Shown here in pieces: positions 10,610 through 24,548 of a stretch of DNA of 64,000 nucleotides. Position numbers and translations under genes: made by a program. The notes beneath the pieces were generated by a model, which saw nothing but the letters and a program-made list of their open reading frames with translations, searched no databases and was not told where the DNA came from. Location: positions 9,235,334-9,299,333 of the forward strand of contig SSBO01000001.1 in the NCBI GenBank assembly GCA_005281725.1. The letters run 5' to 3'. Each line of letters starts with the position of its first letter. The first letter of the stretch is position 1. This DNA is from Wuchereria bancrofti (Eukaryota > Nematoda > Chromadorea > Rhabditida > Onchocercidae).

Positions 10610-13279
10610 AACTTTGCAGTGTTTGGGAGATTCAGGTAATCCATAAGCATGTTGCTGAATAATGAAAATTGTACTTAGGTGTACAAAAGTTCACATATAT
10701 TTTCTGGAATATTTCATCTTTGCATGCAGACGGAATTAATTCTTCATCCAGTACGGACAATAGTATTCACGTAAATAACACGTATCAAATATTACGTAAA
10801 TGATATATCAGTTACATTTATAATCTGTAGCTAAAACATAGATTATTTTGTTGTTTGTTTTTTTTTCTAACACTTAAAGCTATAATAAAAATTCGGGGTG
10901 AAAGTTCACGGACTATTTGATCATTTTCATAATTTTTTTTCTCTTTTTGTCACATTAGCAAACAGTTGATAATACTATATGCGGCGAATTAAAGTACTGA
11001 TGACTTGATGAATAAAAGATTTATTTCAATTAGATCATTCTTTGCTGTTAGATTTCATTTGAACTAAAAATTATTACTTATAATTCATTCACTTTAATAC
11101 TTCACATAAATAAGTGAGTGATATTTTAATCAGTTAAGTAATTATTCTAGCTTTTTCCCCATCAAAATTAAAAATATTGTGTGCATTTTGATTTGCATTC
11201 TAAACTTTTTGAAGTTTGTTTATTTCAATTGTACTTGATCTCTTCCCTGCAATTTAGTGATTATATAAGAGACTATTTCTTGCATTACAAACAAACTGTC
11301 TGTCATTAAAATTGTAATTACTTTATTTTTTTATTTTATTTTTATTTAATTTAATTTTCTGTGTAATGTTTTGAAAAAAACACTTATTGTTTTTTGTTAC
11401 TTGATTTTGATTAATTATTTATAATGAGACAGACAGTATGGAATTCTAATCATTCTTTATTGTTGATTGTATCTTCAGAAATAAATTAACAAAAGTTGGA
11501 CCTTAGCTTAGTGATCGTTATAGAAGAATGAAGAATTTCCTTGTGATTCAGTCAGTTTGTTTATGTTTTTCCTTCTATTTCATTCCTTTTTCTTCGTTCA
11601 TTTCTAGTTATTGAAAATTAAAATGACTTTAAAGATTTATTTTGCTTTAAACATAAATAAATTAAACTAAATTTGTCGCATCGAAATTACGCAATGTTGA
11701 CGAATGTGCCAAAAATGATTTTAAAAACTAAAATGGTTTAAAAAATACTTCAGAGGACCATTCAACTTTCTAATTTTGATTCTTGAATTTTCAACTTCTG
11801 GCTATGCATTTTATGCTACTAGTAGATATGAAACTTGAATAAATCACTCGAAAATCTTTTTTTCATTAAATTTCGAGTTTTCAAGTCTTCATCATTCTTC
11901 TTTCTTTACTTTCTTGTAAAATATTCCACTAATGTCACCTGATATTGATGACAAAAATAAAAAAAAAATTAATTTCTACTGCATTTCAATTAGTGCATTA
12001 AGGAATAATTCAATCGATTATATTTTGAATAATTTTAATTAAAAACAAACTTTCTCTCATATAATACAATCAAAGAGTAATGATACTATAATGCTAATAT
12101 TATGAAAAAATTTCAATTCCAAACTGCTTTTAATCAATGAATTATTTTATAGAATATTAGGGATAGAAATTAATAATTCCATCCATTTTTTTTCTCTTTC
12201 TCTCCTTTTTCTTTTCCTTTTTCATTACTAATTATTTGTTAGCAGTTGTAAAAGATACCTTTTTCACTTGTTTAACTTTTCGATTTAATTAATTAACTAA
12301 TTAATAACAAAAATAATTGAACAATGTCTTCTTGTTTCATGCATCTTTTGAATGAAAAATGTATAGCATACATAGATATGAAATATTTTTTATTCCGCAC
12401 CATTTATCTTCTCGATTAATTAATTAATTAATTAACAATAATAAAGCTAAACAAGATCTCTCTCCCTTATAGGTTTTTTTTTTCAATGCAATACATAGAT
12501 ATGAAAATATTTCTTTATCTAATTACTTCATGTGTACACACACACACACACAGACACATACATACACACACAAACATGCAAACGCACACACATAGACAGA
12601 CAATTTACAGTATGATGAACTGAAGAGAATTTGCACTACTGAATGAATTTTCCGGAAAGATATTATTTCCAGAAACAGAAAGAAAGTGACAAAGAAAAAA
12701 ATTGGTTGTCGATCGGAGCTATAAATAATTATTTGTCTTATACTATTAGCTATTAATTATCACACTGATATTGGTAATCAAATAATTTGGCATAAAATAA
12801 ATGTCTTTTTTTTTTCTTACGTTATATGATGGAAAAATAAATTCGAAAATAGTTTAATTTTAAGTTTAAAAACTTTTTAAGATTTTAAAGAATCTAAAAT
12901 TTTTAAGGGATATTTACAATTTAGGTTGTATTTTGTCCGATCGACATTATATGATATGCATGTACATATATGATTTAATTGCTTCTCGAATTGCTTATTT
13001 GAAGCGCAATTCTATTTCATTCACGCTAGGAATGATTATTGAAGAAGCTATTATCAATATTATCACTGATAGTGACTGATACTGTATAATGCACGAATTA
13101 TTTATCACACTTCAAAATTTATAAAATTCTATCAAATTTAGTAAAACTTACTATCGAAGTTCTAAATTTTGTCTTATATATACACCATTAAAAAAATAAA
13201 ATTAAATTTGGGAAAAAAAAGAAGTATTTTTTATCGGTTTTGAACGGTTTTTTTTCCTTCAGTCATACTTTTGATTTTT

Positions 13280-13372
13280 AAACTGTTCTTTAATTCTCTT
13301 AATTTTAAACTTTAAAATGATTTAAGGGTAGTTACACAGATTTTTGGAATTACAAGAATTAAAGAATAGTTT
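13280..13372. repeat. Imperfect inverted repeat
   Basis: Arms 13280-13297 and 13355-13372 are complementary at 17 of 18 positions, and weaker pairing extends outward. The spacer is 57 bp. It may be a MITE remnant or chance pairing of AT-rich DNA. Confidence 0.5.
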
Positions 13373-14762
13373 AAAAGTTTTTCAAAATTATACACTTCAC
13401 CTTTTGTAATATTCTAAAAGAGTAAAAAATGAAAACGAACCCGACTTGCATGCTAAACCGGAAATATTTTTTGGGAAAAGAATTCAAGTGAACCTTTCAC
13501 GTTCCGTATGACGTTTGAAAGCTTAAAATATAGTCTTCTATGGTTTTTCAAAAACAATTTGTGTAGAGGGAGAATGAAATTCGTAAAATTTTCTTTTAGC
13601 TCAAAAATTGAGTTCCAAAAGGAAAAAATTTGACTAAACAGTTTACATTCTTCCGTTTTTTATTATAAATTGATAAATTCAGGAAGATTCAACCATAAAA
13701 TATGAAAACAATTTAATCATGAAATACCGGAATTTTTTTTTTCCTTATAAACCGGAGCAGGAAAATTCAATCACTACGTTAATGTATAAATTCTCTTTTT
13801 TTTTTGTCCACCTAAAACTGTGTGTTCAATTAATGCTTGTTATGTGCCACGCATGCTGCAAATAAGTGAAATTGATGTGCTGAACTATCCGGAAAAAGAG
13901 CTCTCATCCGGAATGAATCCGGAATGATAAAAAGTCTAAAACTAGCAGAAAGAAAAAAGGAACAATAATCTAAATGAAAACCTATTGCATCTTGCCAAGA
14001 AGCATGCATTAAAACCTTAATTTTCTTTGCTATTTGAATAGACCAAAAAATTTTGAAATTTGCAACAAATTTTTTAGAAATAAAATTTTTAAACTAATTG
14101 AAGTGAATATTTGATTATCACAATTTAAAAGTAAAAAATATTTGCACATACTTTCAAAATGCTTCAAATAGCAACTTTTTAACAAATAACACCAATTGGC
14201 CTCAATTATCTGGAATAAATAAAGCCAAGCCAAATTGTTATTATTTTTTTTTTTGTCTTTTTTTTCTTAATATCTATCCAGAAATTAAATTTTTTCATTT
14301 GTTTGAAATAAATGTAAACAACCAAAAAATGCGCATCAAATTATTTTACTTCAACAAAAATGAAAATGATAATAATGGAAAAAAATTCAAGGCTAATTTT
14401 TTTCTTTGTCCTTTTAAATTTCAAAAAAAAAAAAGAAAAAAAGAAGAAAACAAAAATAGAATTATGATATCATAAATGAAGCAAAGCAGTGCATAGAAAA
14501 TTATCGTATGATAAAAGTGCCTCATCCAAATGTGATAAAATTACTAAATTAGCGTGTGGTGCAAGTTAAATCAAAGATGCAAATGAACGAAAATTAGTCT
14601 AAGATATATTAATTAATTAGTTTACTAATTAATTACTTGATACACTGTAATTAATTACCAAAATGGATAAAAGGTGAATTATGACAATTATGATATAATG
14701 TATATATACACATATGTATATATATGTATATATGTGAGTGATTAGGCTATTTTTAATTGAAA

Positions 14763-14860
14763 TAATTAGATAATTGATTCAACTACTAGTTGATTATTTG
14801 ATTGATAAAATGATTAGATAATTGATTCAACTACTAATTGATTATTTGATTGATAAAGTT
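14763..14860 (+). repeat. Tandem pair of about 49 bp
   Basis: Two near-identical copies of a unit containing TTAGATAATTGATTCAACTA, differing by a few bases. Confidence 0.75.
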
Positions 14861-14980
14861 TTAATGAGTAATAATAAAAAGGAATTTCATTTGAACTGTA
14901 AAGAAAATCGGATTATTTGAATAATGGATTATACTGAAACAACAGTTTGGCACTTCTTTAACAGCTAAAAACAATTTTAG

Positions 14981-15685
14981 AAAAATATGAGTAAATTTTA
15001 ATTAAGAATTGTTATCGCTGTTGTTTTCATAAAATTTCTAATTGACAGTATGACTTGAGCGTTGAATATGTGATGCACGTTCCTGAAATTATGACAAAAA
15101 AAATTTTTCTTTTTTTTTGCTTCTTTAATTAATAAGTAAAGTTTCAAATCTGACTTGTTATACTGTAATTTTACTGCAAAAAAAAAAAGAAAATTGGTTA
15201 AGTAAGAAACAAATCAAATCAATTGTCGTATTAAATTTCATATTTAAACAATAAAGTAACTAATTGAGTTAAAAATTAATTCTATTTTGTTTTTCACTTA
15301 TTCATTCCATCTAAATTTGTACATAATTTTGAATTGATGAATAATAGTTGAATTTAATAAATCAATTGCTATTTGTATTAATTACAAATTCAATCAATCA
15401 CCTCTCCCTCTTTATTAAAGAGAATGGTTTGTACATTAGAACCAATTCCGAACGAATCTTCTGCATCAAAGACCAACTGATCCGGTGGATTGTATATTCC
15501 TTGGCCACGAGCCCAAATCTATAATTAATACATTTCCGGTTAATTAGATGAGTGATATCTTTGAAGCCAAAATTAATTAGATTCTATATAGAAATATACA
15601 TTATATTTATTATCGGACTGCACAAAATATTTCAAAGTCCTAAAAATTTTTGGATTCTGGATATTATTCCAGAAAATCGCTTCTA
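14981..15685. repeat. Copy 1 of a 705-bp perfect duplication (carries redundant terminal exons)
   Basis: Matches 15700-16404 base for base wherever compared, with an offset of 719. It includes extra copies of the last two exons of the filament gene, at 15402-15518 and 15038-15082. It ends exactly at the N gap. Its left side (below 14981) continues into unique sequence. Confidence 0.9.
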
Positions 15686-15699
15686 NNNNNNNNNNNNNN
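15686..15699. other. Assembly gap (14 N)
   Basis: Fourteen unknown bases separating the two identical 705-bp copies. The position suggests two contig ends that overlap but were placed side by side. Confidence 0.98.
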
Positions 15700-16404
15700 A
15701 AAAATATGAGTAAATTTTAATTAAGAATTGTTATCGCTGTTGTTTTCATAAAATTTCTAATTGACAGTATGACTTGAGCGTTGAATATGTGATGCACGTT
15801 CCTGAAATTATGACAAAAAAAATTTTTCTTTTTTTTTGCTTCTTTAATTAATAAGTAAAGTTTCAAATCTGACTTGTTATACTGTAATTTTACTGCAAAA
15901 AAAAAAAGAAAATTGGTTAAGTAAGAAACAAATCAAATCAATTGTCGTATTAAATTTCATATTTAAACAATAAAGTAACTAATTGAGTTAAAAATTAATT
16001 CTATTTTGTTTTTCACTTATTCATTCCATCTAAATTTGTACATAATTTTGAATTGATGAATAATAGTTGAATTTAATAAATCAATTGCTATTTGTATTAA
16101 TTACAAATTCAATCAATCACCTCTCCCTCTTTATTAAAGAGAATGGTTTGTACATTAGAACCAATTCCGAACGAATCTTCTGCATCAAAGACCAACTGAT
16201 CCGGTGGATTGTATATTCCTTGGCCACGAGCCCAAATCTATAATTAATACATTTCCGGTTAATTAGATGAGTGATATCTTTGAAGCCAAAATTAATTAGA
16301 TTCTATATAGAAATATACATTATATTTATTATCGGACTGCACAAAATATTTCAAAGTCCTAAAAATTTTTGGATTCTGGATATTATTCCAGAAAATCGCT
16401 TCTA
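15700..16404. repeat. Copy 2 of the 705-bp duplication (joined to the filament gene)
   Basis: Begins immediately after the gap and continues at 16405 into unique sequence of the filament gene. The exons at 16121-16237 and 15757-15801 are the copies nearest the upstream exons, so I used them in the gene model. Confidence 0.9.
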
Positions 16405-19400
16405 TAAGTGTATGGCCACATACAGCATACATTCTATTCGTTATTTCCAAATTTAAATAGTTAAAATCGAAATAATTTAATTTCAGGATTTATGATATCA
16501 CTTTATTAAACTATACAACACAATCTAAAAAAAAAATTACCTTAACCGATTTTCCAGGTTTTAAAATGAAATCTCTTGGAAAAGTGTATACAATTTCACG
16601 TTTACCATCAATTTTTCGTTTTAATCGCCATTCACCAATTGGTTCCTCCTTGGAACGATGTGTATTTTCCAGTAAAATATACTTACCATCTGATGCAGCA
16701 TCCTGAAATTTCATATTTAATCCTAAAATTCTGTACCTAAATATTTGCATTTTTCAGCAGTGCAATAATTTGTCATTTCTAATTTTGCATAAATTAATAA
16801 TGCTTTAGTCTGAAAATTATCAATGTTAGTTAATGATTTAAAATAAATTATTTTAAAATTTCTACAGTATAAAAAAAATTTTTTTTTAAATTTCTACAAC
16901 AATGAAATAAGAAAAAAGACCTGTATGGAAACATTTCCTTTGGCGGAACGTTGAAATGACGTACGACTAGCTGTTTCACCTTTCAGTACACGTATACTCT
17001 CTTCAATAAAACATCTTTTTAAAAAAATATTTTTATTAAAAAAAAAATTGATTAATTTGAAATTTGTTGTAAAACTTTGCTCTATGTTTTTACATTTATA
17101 AACCAAATATTCAAATTATCAAATACTACTTCAACTTTAAATTAATTTTAAATCAATCTTTAAACGTAGAATGGATTTTTCGAGTGAAATTTTTCATTCA
17201 TCAGAAAATATCATGAAATAATCAAAAAAAAAAAAAAAGAAAAAATCACAAAGTAGTTATTACAGAAATAGTTAATAAAGCTAAGTAAGTAAATTTATAA
17301 AATTATAAATGCGCTAATTAATTATTCGAAAGATTCTTCATAATATTTCGGGAAGAAAAAAAAAAATTACCAGACGGAGGTCTGTGAAACATTTTGTTAA
17401 AGAGGGAAAAAATTTCGTAAAAGATGGCAAAATTCTGATAAGCGCCAGAAAACAGATGTTATGAATTAACAATTTAAATTGAAAATGATTGTTAATTGAA
17501 GATGACGAAGAAAGGACAAAAAAAAAGGAAACAAGTTTCAATTTCAGATATTATACTTAAAAAAAAAAAAATTCTTTCCTATTATATAATTTCTTTCTCC
17601 TTTTCAATTTAGAAAAAAAAATTTTTTTTTGATGTTTCAATTGTTGATGAAATTAAACTTTTAGTTTGTTGATGAAATTTGATGAAATTAAACTTTTAGT
17701 TTGTTGATGAAATTTGATGAAATTAAACTTTTAGTTTGTTGATGAAAAAACATCAATTGTTGATGAAATTAAACTTTTAGTTTTTAATTTGTAATTTAAT
17801 GTAATTAGTAGTTTAAATTTGAAATTATTTTTTCTACCAAAAGTTTTGGTACTAAAAGTAAAAACAGGAATGAATGTTTTCTCTTCCTTTTCTCTAAAAA
17901 TTTCAATAAAGTTTAAATAAGGTATGCGAAACAATGATGGCATGATAACGATTTCGATGGAAAACTCATTTTCTTGGAAATAAATTCAAATAAATTTAAA
18001 TCTAATATGATTGTAATAAGGTCCAATATTTTTTATGGCGGAACTGTCGCAGTGTATGGTAAAAAATAATCATTTCCCTATGAAGTGATAATGAATTAAA
18101 AATGATCTGAAATTCTATTTTAGCCTTTTAGACTTAATGTACATCCGGAAATGCTTGTTTTCTGATCCAGAAAATTTCCGGAAAATATATTTTTTATTAA
18201 ATGATGGCAACTAATTTTTTCCAGTTTTTCGTTAAATTTTATCAAAACAAATGATAATTTGAATTACAATAAAAATTTCAACCGAAACGAAAAATAAAAA
18301 AAAAAATATTTTTGATCAAAAATTTGACAATATATGTAAGTGACAGTCAAGTTATGTCATTAAGGATGATAATGTAATTAAGGAAAGGTAAAAGAAGAAA
18401 AAGAAATGATTGATGTTTACCGGTTTCACCAACTTCGGTAAGGCCATGAGTTTTGACAACCTGTTCAACAAGCTGACGTAAACCAGCCCGATTCTCCTCA
18501 CCTTCAAGCATTTTTCGATAAATTGCTATTTCAGCATCTAAAGTCTGAAATGAAAAGGTAATTTGATATAAAATTGACAATTAAATGATTATTTTAAATC
18601 AATTTGAAAATGAAATATTTCATTTCGTTTTTTTTTGAAATTTTAACCGTTACAGAACGAATTGCAAACTAATAATTAACAATTATAGGTGAAAAGTTTA
18701 GATGAAATTAATTTTCTAATGGAAATTTTTTCTTTTGATAAAGGATTTAAATTTTACAATAGTATTATTGAACAAGAAAAAAAAAATACTTTTCAACAGT
18801 ATATTGAGTTGAAATCAAACATTTAGCATTTTAGATAATATTATCTTTTCAATTAGAGAACTGTATTTATAATTAATTAATGATTCTATTAGCAATCAAT
18901 AATATATGTGTTTTTTTTTTGATTTTTAATAAAATTTTGTTGAAAAAAATGAAATTAGTTAATTTATTGACAAACTTGTTTGGTGTCTAAAAGCATTTGC
19001 AATTCCATCATTAACGCTTGACATTCTTCCCGCATTTTCCGGATTTGGGCATCACGATCATTCAGGGCAGCTTCATAAGATCGCTGATCATCTTCCAGTT
19101 GATAATTCAACTCTTGCATTTGCTTCTCTAGCAGTGAATTCTAAAATTTAAATCTTATTTTTGCTAAAACCATTTTATATTTTTTCATAAAACATGACTT
19201 CATCTTATATTGGCATAAATGATTTTTTAAAATTTCACAAATATATTTCAAAAAAAGTTTGCAAATAAAATTGATTAAACTGTGGAATAATATGAACCTT
19301 ATCATATGAGATTTTAATTAAAAATGGAAACATTTTATTTTAATACCATAAAATCTTTCAATATTACTTTAAATTTTAAATCTTTTATTCCTTCCGCATA

Positions 19401-22400
19401 TTTCACTCAATTAATGATTATATGCATTTTGAAGCTTTTTATATGCAATTTAAAAAAAAAAATGTTGCAATATATTGGAGAAAATTTGATGAATGACGAA
19501 GCAATGCTCTTTTCAACTCCTTTTTTTTTTTAATTTTTACAAGGTTAAAAATTTTTTTTTTGAAATTTTTTTTTTGTTAAATTTAATTTATTTCCTAGTT
19601 AGAACAACAAAATTCTCTCTTCCTTTTTTTCGTTTTCCCCAAATAAAACATACATTTTCTTTTTTATTTTTTTTGTTTTTAATTATGTTCCAAGAAAAGA
19701 GCAAAAATTAGTTTTTAGCGAACAAAAATTTCAATTAACTTTTTTTTTTAAAAAAAAAAGGAAAAGTGTTTAAAGAGGATACAGTACTTACACGTCCTTC
19801 AAGATCGGCTAATTTTCCGCGTAGTTCGGAAAGTTGCACACGAAGTCGCTTCACTTCCTCTTTGGCATAACCTTGTTCCAAATTTTGCCTTGTTGATTGA
19901 GTTTGAATTTCTTGCACTTTTAACTTATACCACGATTCCATATCCGTTCGATTCATATTACATATCTATTATAGCAAAAATTTAATTTAATTAATTCACA
20001 TTTCAAATCTAATATATGTAAAATTTAAGAAAATAAATTTTTATTTTATTGCAGTTAGCAATTTTAGTGCATGCATTTGTTTTTTTTTTTTTTTTAAATT
20101 TCAAAGATAAAAAAAAAATTTTTTTGCAGTATATACTTGATCATATTCAGCACGAATATCACGAATTGCAGATGAAAGCTCATTTTTGAAATATTCACGA
20201 TTTTCCGGTGTTGTATCACGAGCAGCCATTGCTTGTAATTCATTAATTTCCTGATCATGTACTCGACGCATGAAATCAATTTCTTCCAATAATGTTTGCA
20301 CCTGATTTTGAAAATCGATCCGATTAAGTGTTTCCTGATCCAAATCCTAAAAATGATTCTCTCTAAATTCATTTCACTTTCAATTGGCAATTTTTGGATG
20401 TTTATCAATAGCCATCTATTTTCACATGACTATTTCATATGGATTTTTTCCGATTTTTTTAATAAATTTTTTGCAAACGTTTAAAATTAATTAATCCAAA
20501 TATAATAATTGCAAATCAAAGTTGTACTGTACAATTTCAAAAAAAAAAGAGAAAAATTTACCATCAATTGAATTTGTTTTTCTCATTTAAACTTTAGAAT
20601 ATCCAAATCACAAAGAGAGAAATTTAAGTGAACTTTAAAAGTTTAAAACAAAAATACTTTTATTAACTTACCGCTCTTGCTTTGTTGAGTTCATTAACAA
20701 AATGCAAATTATCTCTTTTGATACGGCTTACTTCTTCTTCCAAACTACTGACCCGACGTCGTAAAAGGTTAATTTCAGCTTCCAAACCAGATAATTTTAC
20801 CTGCATTATTATTTTTTGGAAACAGTAATCACTGATTATCAGTGATTATTTATAAAGGAAAAGTGACAATCAGTGATAACAATCATTGCAGTAGTAATCA
20901 ACTGATAGCAATGAAGTGATAACAATTAAGCTTATTTCTTTTCATGGATTATTGGGGGTGATAATTGTGTGATAATAACAATAATTACTAGAGCTTAAGT
21001 AAAGTAGTACGATAATCACATAAAAATTTGTAAAAAAAAGTGAGAAATATATTGTTATATCAATTGATAAGTGCAAATCCGGAAATCCGGAACTTACCAA
21101 CAATTCATCAATGCATTTTCGATCAGTTTGATGTGCTCGAAGTGCATCGTCATATCTGTAAAGTATAAAATAACAATGATTTTTTTTTTGATAAAGAAAA
21201 TAATTGAGGGATTTCATATTTATAATACTACCGTTTTCTGTATTCCGTTAAGTCATCCATCAATTTCCGAATTCGTTTTTCTAAATCTTCGCGTTCGCTA
21301 TTCGTATCGTCTATTATTTTCCGTGCCTCCTAAATAATAGAAATAAGTTATGAAAAGTTAAGAAATTGATAAATAATCTAAAATTAATTTTCTGTGGTGA
21401 AAAAAAAAGCGAAAAGTTATTTTACAATTAATTTGACAAGTAAATAATAGAAGATGAATAAACATTTCTTCGAATTAATATTGGTGATAATATGTTAATG
21501 TTTTAAATAGAAAAAAAAAATTGAATAATTCAGTAAATGAGATAATTTCCCTAAAAAGAAAATAAATTTTAAAGTTTTATTTGAAATTCTATACCTGTAG
21601 TTCACCTTCATACATCGCACGAACACTTACAGAATCTTTACCCCAACGACCACGTAATAAATTTAGATCAGCAGCTAATTTACGGTTCTGTGCTTCAAGA
21701 AAGCGCACCTAAAAGTTAGCCAATTAGCCAAGTTTTCCTGTTTACAATTTTATTTGTTTATTTACTTTTTGTTAAATTCTATTAGTTTATTGTTTATTTG
21801 GTTAATTATTTACTTCTTTGTTGTTTTATCAGAAAAACCTTTTCGATGTAGGAAGCAAGACGGTCGTTTAAATCGCTCATTTCCTTCTTTTCACGTTCAC
21901 GTGTATCACGTATTGCTGATGCAGCATTTTGTCCAAATGGTGACATACCACTACTATGCAATGATGATGAACCGATTTCCGTTACGGTTTTCAGAATTCT
22001 ACCACCGGATGCTTCAAATTATATAGATGACAAGCAGTTTTTGAAATTTATTTTTCAACATTATGTTATTTAGTTAAAAAAATAAAAAATTCCAAAATTC
22101 CGGATTCTTGCTTAGATAGTTATCCGACAAGTAAATACAATAAATTTTAAAATATTCATAAAATGCGGCAACAGATTTTTGAAAACATATTAATTGATTA
22201 TATTCAAAATCATAAAATGTTTGAAATTTACAAAAAAAAAGCTGCATGGACAGGATGATCGAATTTTTGTGCTCAGAGTTTAATGCTAAAGTTAAAAATT
22301 AAATTAATCAGTTGAAATGCAACTTACCTGTTGTCATACCATAAGTTGGACTAGATAAAGATCCAACAGTTCGACTGAAAACTGGCCTAGCAGAAATTGT

Positions 22401-22433
22401 ACTTTTATAATCCGAAACCGAAATTTCTTCCAT
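15757..22433 (-). CDS. Cytoplasmic intermediate filament with lamin tail (584 aa, 14 exons)
   Basis: Structural subunit of nematode IFA/IFB-type filaments, which in worms support epidermis, gut or muscle. Exons: 22328-22433, 21839-22011, 21595-21708, 21232-21329, 21098-21155, 20672-20800, 20137-20346, 19792-19965, 18976-19140, 18421-18544, 16921-17000, 16541-16702, 16121-16237, 15757-15801. They total 1755 nt, with all phases matching. Head is residues 1-80. The rod opens with [19 protein letters not shown] (from residue 83) and closes with [17 protein letters not shown] (410-426). The rod spans about 345 residues, consistent with the lamin-length coil 1B of invertebrate filaments. A lamin tail domain occupies about 472-575 ([29 protein letters not shown]). 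The end is [15 protein letters not shown] cannot decide between the IFA and IFB subfamilies. The start ATG lies 4 bases after a TTTTTCAG acceptor. The last two exons are also present beyond the N gap. Confidence 0.96.
17646..17782 (+). repeat. 35-bp minisatellite in a filament-gene intron
   Basis: GATGAAATTAAACTTTTAGT begins at 17646, 17681, 17716 and 17762, giving periods of 35, 35 and 46. It lies in the 17001-18420 intron. Confidence 0.8.
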
Positions 22434-22437
22434 ATTA

Positions 22438-22439
22438 CT
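22438..22439 (-). promoter_or_regulatory. Probable trans-splice acceptor of the filament gene
   Basis: TTTTTCAG on the minus strand ends 4 bases before the ATG at 22433. Such a short leader is typical of spliced-leader addition in nematodes. A cis-spliced 5'UTR exon is the alternative. Confidence 0.6.
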
Positions 22440-22590
22440 GAAAAATGCTTGAATTTCAATATCAATAAAATGCTTTTTTAAACAGTTAAAATTTGCTTTA
22501 TTCATTTATTTGATTATTAAATTAGTAGAATAATGCAATTACGTAAGTTTATTTATGCTAAAATTATTAACTTATTCAAATTTGATAAAA

Positions 22591-22690
22591 TTTGATAAAG
22601 CACATTAAACTATTTAAATTTGATAAAATTTGATAAAGTACATTAAACCACTTAAATTTAAATTTGATAAAGCACATTAAACTATTTAAA
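22591..22690 (+). repeat. Tandem repeat upstream of the filament gene
   Basis: TTTGATAAAG followed by CACATTAAAC or close variants recurs at 22591, 22629 and 22663 (periods 38 and 34), about 150-250 bp upstream of the start codon. Confidence 0.7.
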
Positions 22691-22699
22691 TTTAAACAA

Positions 22700-24513
22700 A
22701 ATATATTTTCCAATCTAACGTGTGTTCCAAATGAATCATTGCATCATTATATCAATGTAATTGACATAATTGACGAATGCATATTAACGTGTTGTAGTGA
22801 TGAAATACGTGAAAGCGAAATAAAATTATGCAAAAAATACTAATTCAAATGCAAATTATAAAAATTTTATTTGAGAAAAAAAAATTAAATAAAGTTGAAC
22901 AAAAGAAAATTAAATTAGACAAAATTAAATTTAACTATTAAAATCAATATCTTATGACAATTACATTTTTGCTTTTGCAATCGATATAGCTCTATCAAAT
23001 ACTATTTTGCATGTTACCGCCATTGATAAAACTAGCCAAACTTATGAAATAGGTAAACAATTAATATGCATGTTGCAAAACTTAACTAAAATCTTTTCCC
23101 TTGTTTAACTTACCCGAATTTATTCATCTGCCCACATCTTATATATATTATATTCTGCCACAATATACTTTAATATATTACTACTTTAGTGACATAATGT
23201 ATTCAAACGTTTTTCACCATTTTACTATTTTGTTTGTTTATCAAAAAAAAAAAAAACAAATGACAGTAATAAATAATTATATTTTCAAATGAACTCTCTT
23301 ATCTTCATCATATATTTGTAAAACTTTTTTTTTAAAAAAGTTTCTTTCCTTCTCATTTTTCGTTCCTTTTATTCAGAGATAAGGAAAAGAGGAAAAAAGG
23401 ATCTTTTTTTATTTGAGAATTTATAAATATGCAAATATAAGCAAGTTTAAAAATCATTACAAAGCCTCATTTGACATATTCGATGACTATCGAAATATTT
23501 TTGGTGACACTATTCAGTTGGTGACACATGTGTATACAAACATATAATAATTTATCACTTACTTGATTGAATGTTAATTAATGCAGTAGAGTATATGAGT
23601 TACACTGAATATTTATAAATAAATTAGGTTAATAAATGAAAAGAATTGATGAAAGATGGAAGAGCAAAGATAAGAGCTTATCATATTTTCGATAAGGTAA
23701 CAGAGAATTGATAATAATCATATGAAGCAGAGAATGTAATCAACAACAGTTGTGTATGAACAAATTCCACAAGCAATTCAGAAAAGGGATGAAAATTAGA
23801 AAGAGGGGGGGGGGGGGCAAAAAAAAAGAATGGAAAAAGATTTCTATCTCTCTCTCTCTTTCCAAAAAAAAGAAAAAAAAAACTCAAACTAAACAAAATT
23901 TGTCATTTCAATAATATCAAGAAATAATTCATTACATTTATTTGTAATCATTTTAATATGTATTTATAGGATAATTCATTCCAATAACTAATTAACTAAA
24001 CAATAAAAGTAGCAAAATTAATTAGTTACTCTTGTTAACAATTCAATTCATTTTTTCTTTGCAGTAAAGAAATTCTTTAAATTTAAAAATTTTCTTTAAT
24101 TTTCTTTGAAATTAAGTTAAAAATAAAAACAGTATCAATATAAATGCATATCGAACCGATCAATAAATCAATAAAAAAGGTATTTAAAAGTTGTACATAA
24201 TGTGCCACATGGATTCAACAGCTATCAAAAAAAAAAAGCTAATTTAATGAGACATTTCAGAAAATGGAAGAAAAGAAAAAAATGTGCAAGTGCAAATGTT
24301 TGTTAGGAAGCCAAATTTGATGAATAATCTAATTCATTTGAAATAAATTTAAAAATGTACTAAGTTCCAATCCATTAAGTTTCCCTATATTTAGCATTTG
24401 TCATTTTTTTACAAGCACTTTGTCTTCTTTTTTTCATATCAATGCAAAAGTTGGTAAATGAATTTTAGAACAAATTATATGACAAATTTCAGGATGACAT
24501 AGATAACTATTTC

Positions 24514-24548
<35 letters not shown>

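Larger units (their letters stand above)
10610..14980. other. Gene desert between palmitoyltransferase and filament genes
   Basis: No supported gene. It contains a CA microsatellite (about 12536-12595), TA/TG simple repeats (about 14700-14735), a tandem pair of about 49 bp (14763-14860), an imperfect inverted repeat (13280-13372) and many A or T runs. Confidence 0.5.

Noticed and set aside
20942..21217. 91-residue minus frame around the YDDALRAHQ exon
   Set aside because: Only 21098-21155 is coding; the rest is intron read-through, and the splice phases show this.
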